Assembly (NCBI GenBank): GCA_902766325.1
Contig: CACXDF010000085.1
Span: 1-8,365 of the forward strand
DNA: 8,365 nt
Origin: an uncultured Eubacteriales bacterium
GTDB taxonomy: Bacteria > Bacillota > Clostridia > Christensenellales > DTU072
Direction: 5' to 3'
Numbering within the stretch: position 1 is the stretch's first letter; every line of letters starts with the position of its first letter. Under the pieces are notes generated by a model. The model had not been told where the DNA came from. It did not search any database and saw only the letters and a program-made list of their open reading frames with translations. Positions 6,853 through 8,365 of the stretch are shown here, piece by piece. The translations under genes and the position numbers were made by a program.

Positions 6853-6881
6853 ATGATACCATTCGGGAGCGGTTTTGTCAA
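6853..6881 (-). promoter_or_regulatory. Promoter of the zur-znuACB operon
   Basis: A perfect -35 TTGACA (6881-6876) and a -10 TATCAT (6858-6853) are separated by 17 nt. Start is expected near 6846, giving a leader of about 33 nt. An A/T-rich stretch lies upstream of the -35. The strength of this promoter fits control by a repressor. Confidence 0.8.
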
Positions 6882-6891
6882 TGATTTTCAG

Positions 6892-6927
6892 AAAAAAATA
6901 AAAAGGCGCGACGAATATGGTCGCGCC
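6892..6927 (-). terminator. Intrinsic terminator of the phosphodiesterase gene
   Basis: On the - strand an 8-bp perfect stem GGCGCGAC/GTCGCGCC (6927-6920 with 6912-6905) with a 7-nt loop is followed by TTTTTATTTTTTTC. It lies 24 nt after the stop of the gene ending at 6952 and insulates the zur promoter from it. Confidence 0.88.
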
Positions 6928-6951
6928 CGAAAAAAGTCGTTTTTAAAAAGA

Positions 6952-7749
6952 TCAATATACGTCCGACTCGATGTAGTCCACGTTATGCCAGTAGGCCCAA
7001 TGGAGAGAAAGGGGCTCGTTGCACGTCCAGCAAGCGACTTGCAGACCGTTCTCGTGGAACTCTTTTACCATTTTTGGGGTGAGAGAAGCGAAATCGGAGT
7101 CGATATCGAATCCGTTTTCGATGCACTTATGATAGTCGCCTTTGGTCGCGCCCCACGTCAGCATGAAGCGGATCTTTCTTCCGGGGAAGACTCTCGCGCA
7201 CATTTCTTTGGCCTTAGTCAGGTTTTCGAATTCAAAAGATTGCATGATGCACTTTTCGACGTTGTAGTAGGTATCGAAGTATTTATAGACTTCTTCCACC
7301 TGCGCGTCGGAATATTCGCCTTTCAATTCGATAAAACAGATCATATCGTATTGCTTGCAGATCTCGAGATATCTTTTTAAGGTGCAAAGATAGACCGTAT
7401 CTTTGCTTTTTTTATTCTTGAGCGGCTTTGCGATCAGTTGTTCGTACGTGGAATCGGCGACTTTCAAAGAAGAACCGTCCTCGAACTTGACGTCGCTGTC
7501 GTGGGAGAGAACAAAAACGCCGTCCTTTGTGATGCGTACGTCCGTTTCGACGCCTTTGCTGCCGTGCTCGGCCGCGCGAATAAAGGATACGTCGGTATTA
7601 TCCGGATTTTTTGAGCTGTATCCGCGGTGTCCGATCATAATAACGTTTTCATGACCGGGCGCGGCGAAAAAGAAGACCAGACATCCGCTTCCGAGAAGGG
7701 CGATGACGGCCGCGATAACGATAATAACGATTTTTGCTTTGGAACTCAT
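6952..7749 (-). CDS. Membrane-anchored glycerophosphodiester phosphodiesterase family protein
   Basis: The protein has 265 residues. A single N-terminal hydrophobic segment (about 7-30) probably anchors it with the enzyme domain outside; Cys23 is a poor lipobox because the hydrophobic stretch continues beyond it. The TIM-barrel GDPD domain shows GHRG (His41, Arg42), VETDV (Glu68, Asp70), the segment TKDGVFVLSHD (74-84, His83, Asp84) and FIELK (Glu141, Lys143), the catalytic and metal-binding set known in the family. The usual PENT is PDNT (49-52), a mild change. Such enzymes split glycerophosphodiesters into glycerol 3-phosphate and an alcohol; the substrate here is unknown. The start is the ATG at 7749, with AAGGTGA 8 nt upstream; an in-frame ATG at 7782 overlaps the -10 element, so it is not used. 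It forms its own transcription unit. Confidence 0.88.
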   Translation of the reverse strand: MSSKAKIVIIVIAAVIALLGSGCLVFFFAAPGHENVIMIGHRGYSSKNPDNTDVSFIRAAEHGSKGVETDVRITKDGVFVLSHDSDVKFEDGSSLKVADSTYEQLIAKPLKNKKSKDTVYLCTLKRYLEICKQYDMICFIELKGEYSDAQVEEVYKYFDTYYNVEKCIMQSFEFENLTKAKEMCARVFPGRKIRFMLTWGATKGDYHKCIENGFDIDSDFASLTPKMVKEFHENGLQVACWTCNEPLSLHWAYWHNVDYIESDVY

Positions 7750-7780
7750 AATAAATATCACCTTCGATAAATTTTTATTC

Positions 7781-7810
7781 ATTATATCATTCGCAAGAAA
7801 GGAATGTCAA
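7781..7810 (-). promoter_or_regulatory. Promoter of the phosphodiesterase gene
   Basis: A perfect -35 TTGACA (7810-7805) and perfect -10 TATAAT (7786-7781) are separated by 18 nt. Start is expected near 7774, about 25 nt before the chosen ATG. It is back to back with the rightward promoter at 7835-7863. Confidence 0.8.
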
Positions 7811-7834
7811 GATTGGAATATCGCGGCGCGGGTA

Positions 7835-7863
7835 TTGACTTTTTACCGTAAGGCTTTTATTAT
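7835..7863 (+). promoter_or_regulatory. Promoter of the rightward membrane-protein gene
   Basis: TTGACT (7835-7840) and TATTAT (7858-7863) are separated by 17 nt, followed by an A/T-rich leader to the ATG at 7892. No operator-like palindrome is evident. Confidence 0.7.
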
Positions 7864-7891
7864 ATAAATAATAAAAAACAGGAGTGACATC

Positions 7892-8365
7892 ATGAAAAAA
7901 TACGGTACTTGGATCGCGCTGGGCTTGCTGTTTTTGCAGGCGGCGTTACTCATTATTATCAACGTTTTTTACGCAATCTTCAGTAACTACGACGCGCACA
8001 GAGCGGCGCTTGCGTTCTTGTTCCTGTCTTGCGCCGCGACCGCATTTTATTACGGGTATCTGAGCGGATGGAAGTTGGTAAAAAATATTATCGTTACCGC
8101 CGCGTCCGCGATCGCTTGTCCGGGTATCGTCGTCGTTCTCGGGATGTATCTTCTCAATAACGTCGGCGGCGTGAGTCGCCCCGTTACGGCAATTATCGTT
8201 GTGGCGTTAGCGTCATTATACGCGCTTGTTTATTTTATTTTGCAAATGATAAAGATCGCGGATAAAAACGTGATCCGTAAGGCGATAGCCTGCGTCCTTA
8301 GCGCGCTGTTTCTGCTTGCGGAATGCATCCCGCCCGTTATCAATCATCTTCGATTCGGGTATAAA
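7892..8365 (+). CDS. Unrecognised multi-span membrane protein (3' end cut off)
   Basis: The frame is open from the ATG at 7892 to the window edge, 158 codons without a stop. AGGAG (7880-7884) lies 7 nt before the ATG, and a promoter precedes it. The protein starts MKKYGTWIALGLLFLQ and has about five hydrophobic segments: roughly residues 7-30, 38-58, 65-88, 98-120 and 129-148, with short charged loops (YDAHR at 33-37, MIKIADKN at 119-126). It probably lies wholly within the membrane so far; what follows the right edge is unknown. I recognise no family motif. It is transcribed away from the phosphodiesterase gene and shares only the divergent promoter region with it. Confidence 0.75.
   Translation, partial: MKKYGTWIALGLLFLQAALLIIINVFYAIFSNYDAHRAALAFLFLSCAATAFYYGYLSGWKLVKNIIVTAASAIACPGIVVVLGMYLLNNVGGVSRPVTAIIVVALASLYALVYFILQMIKIADKNVIRKAIACVLSALFLLAECIPPVINHLRFGYK

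Noticed and set aside
7785..7800. Possible Zur half-site (ATTCGCAAGA) near the phosphodiesterase promoter
   Set aside because: Only one half resembles the operator and there is no inverted partner; not enough for a binding site.

Overview
The window looks like a piece of chromosome from an anaerobic, Gram-positive-type bacterium of the Clostridia, probably an uncultured gut lineage. The signs are strong GGAGG-type ribosome binding sites, TTGACA/TATAAT promoters, lipoprotein signal peptides, a Fur-family regulator in one operon with a ZnuABC-type transporter, and meso-DAP (DapF) biosynthesis. The lineage assignment is inference from style; nothing here fixes a genus.

Layout. (1) Positions 1-2886 (+): the 3' part of carB, the large subunit of carbamoyl-phosphate synthase, cut by the left edge. 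It is fused in frame to a full-length diaminopimelate epimerase (DapF) module. The DapF module keeps almost every signature residue but has Ala where the first catalytic Cys is expected. A hairpin at 2908-2936 with T-runs on both sides ends this gene and the convergent zinc operon. (2) Positions 6881 to 2975 (-): one compact zinc-uptake operon. In transcription order it holds a Fur/Zur repressor, a small membrane protein with an HxCHxxxCxxC motif, the zinc-binding lipoprotein ZnuA, the ATPase ZnuC, the permease ZnuB, and a small lipoprotein with an OB-like domain. A near-consensus promoter overlaps a 21-bp palindrome that is very likely the Zur operator. Junctions are tight (9 to 21 nt gaps, stop/start overlaps) except for an 80-nt gap before znuA that can fold into a terminator-like hairpin. 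(3) Positions 7749-6952 (-): a membrane-anchored glycerophosphodiester phosphodiesterase family protein with its own promoter and terminator. (4) From 7892 (+) to the right edge: an unrecognised multi-span membrane protein, transcribed divergently from the phosphodiesterase gene.

How the genes work together. When zinc is plentiful, the Fur-type repressor should bind the palindrome and shut off the operon. When zinc is scarce, ZnuA captures zinc outside the cell, ZnuB carries it across the membrane and ZnuC supplies ATP. The two small extra proteins are candidates for accessory zinc handling. The most unusual observations are the CarB-DapF fusion with its Cys-to-Ala change, the acidic rather than His-rich loop in ZnuA, and the two uncharacterised zinc-operon genes.
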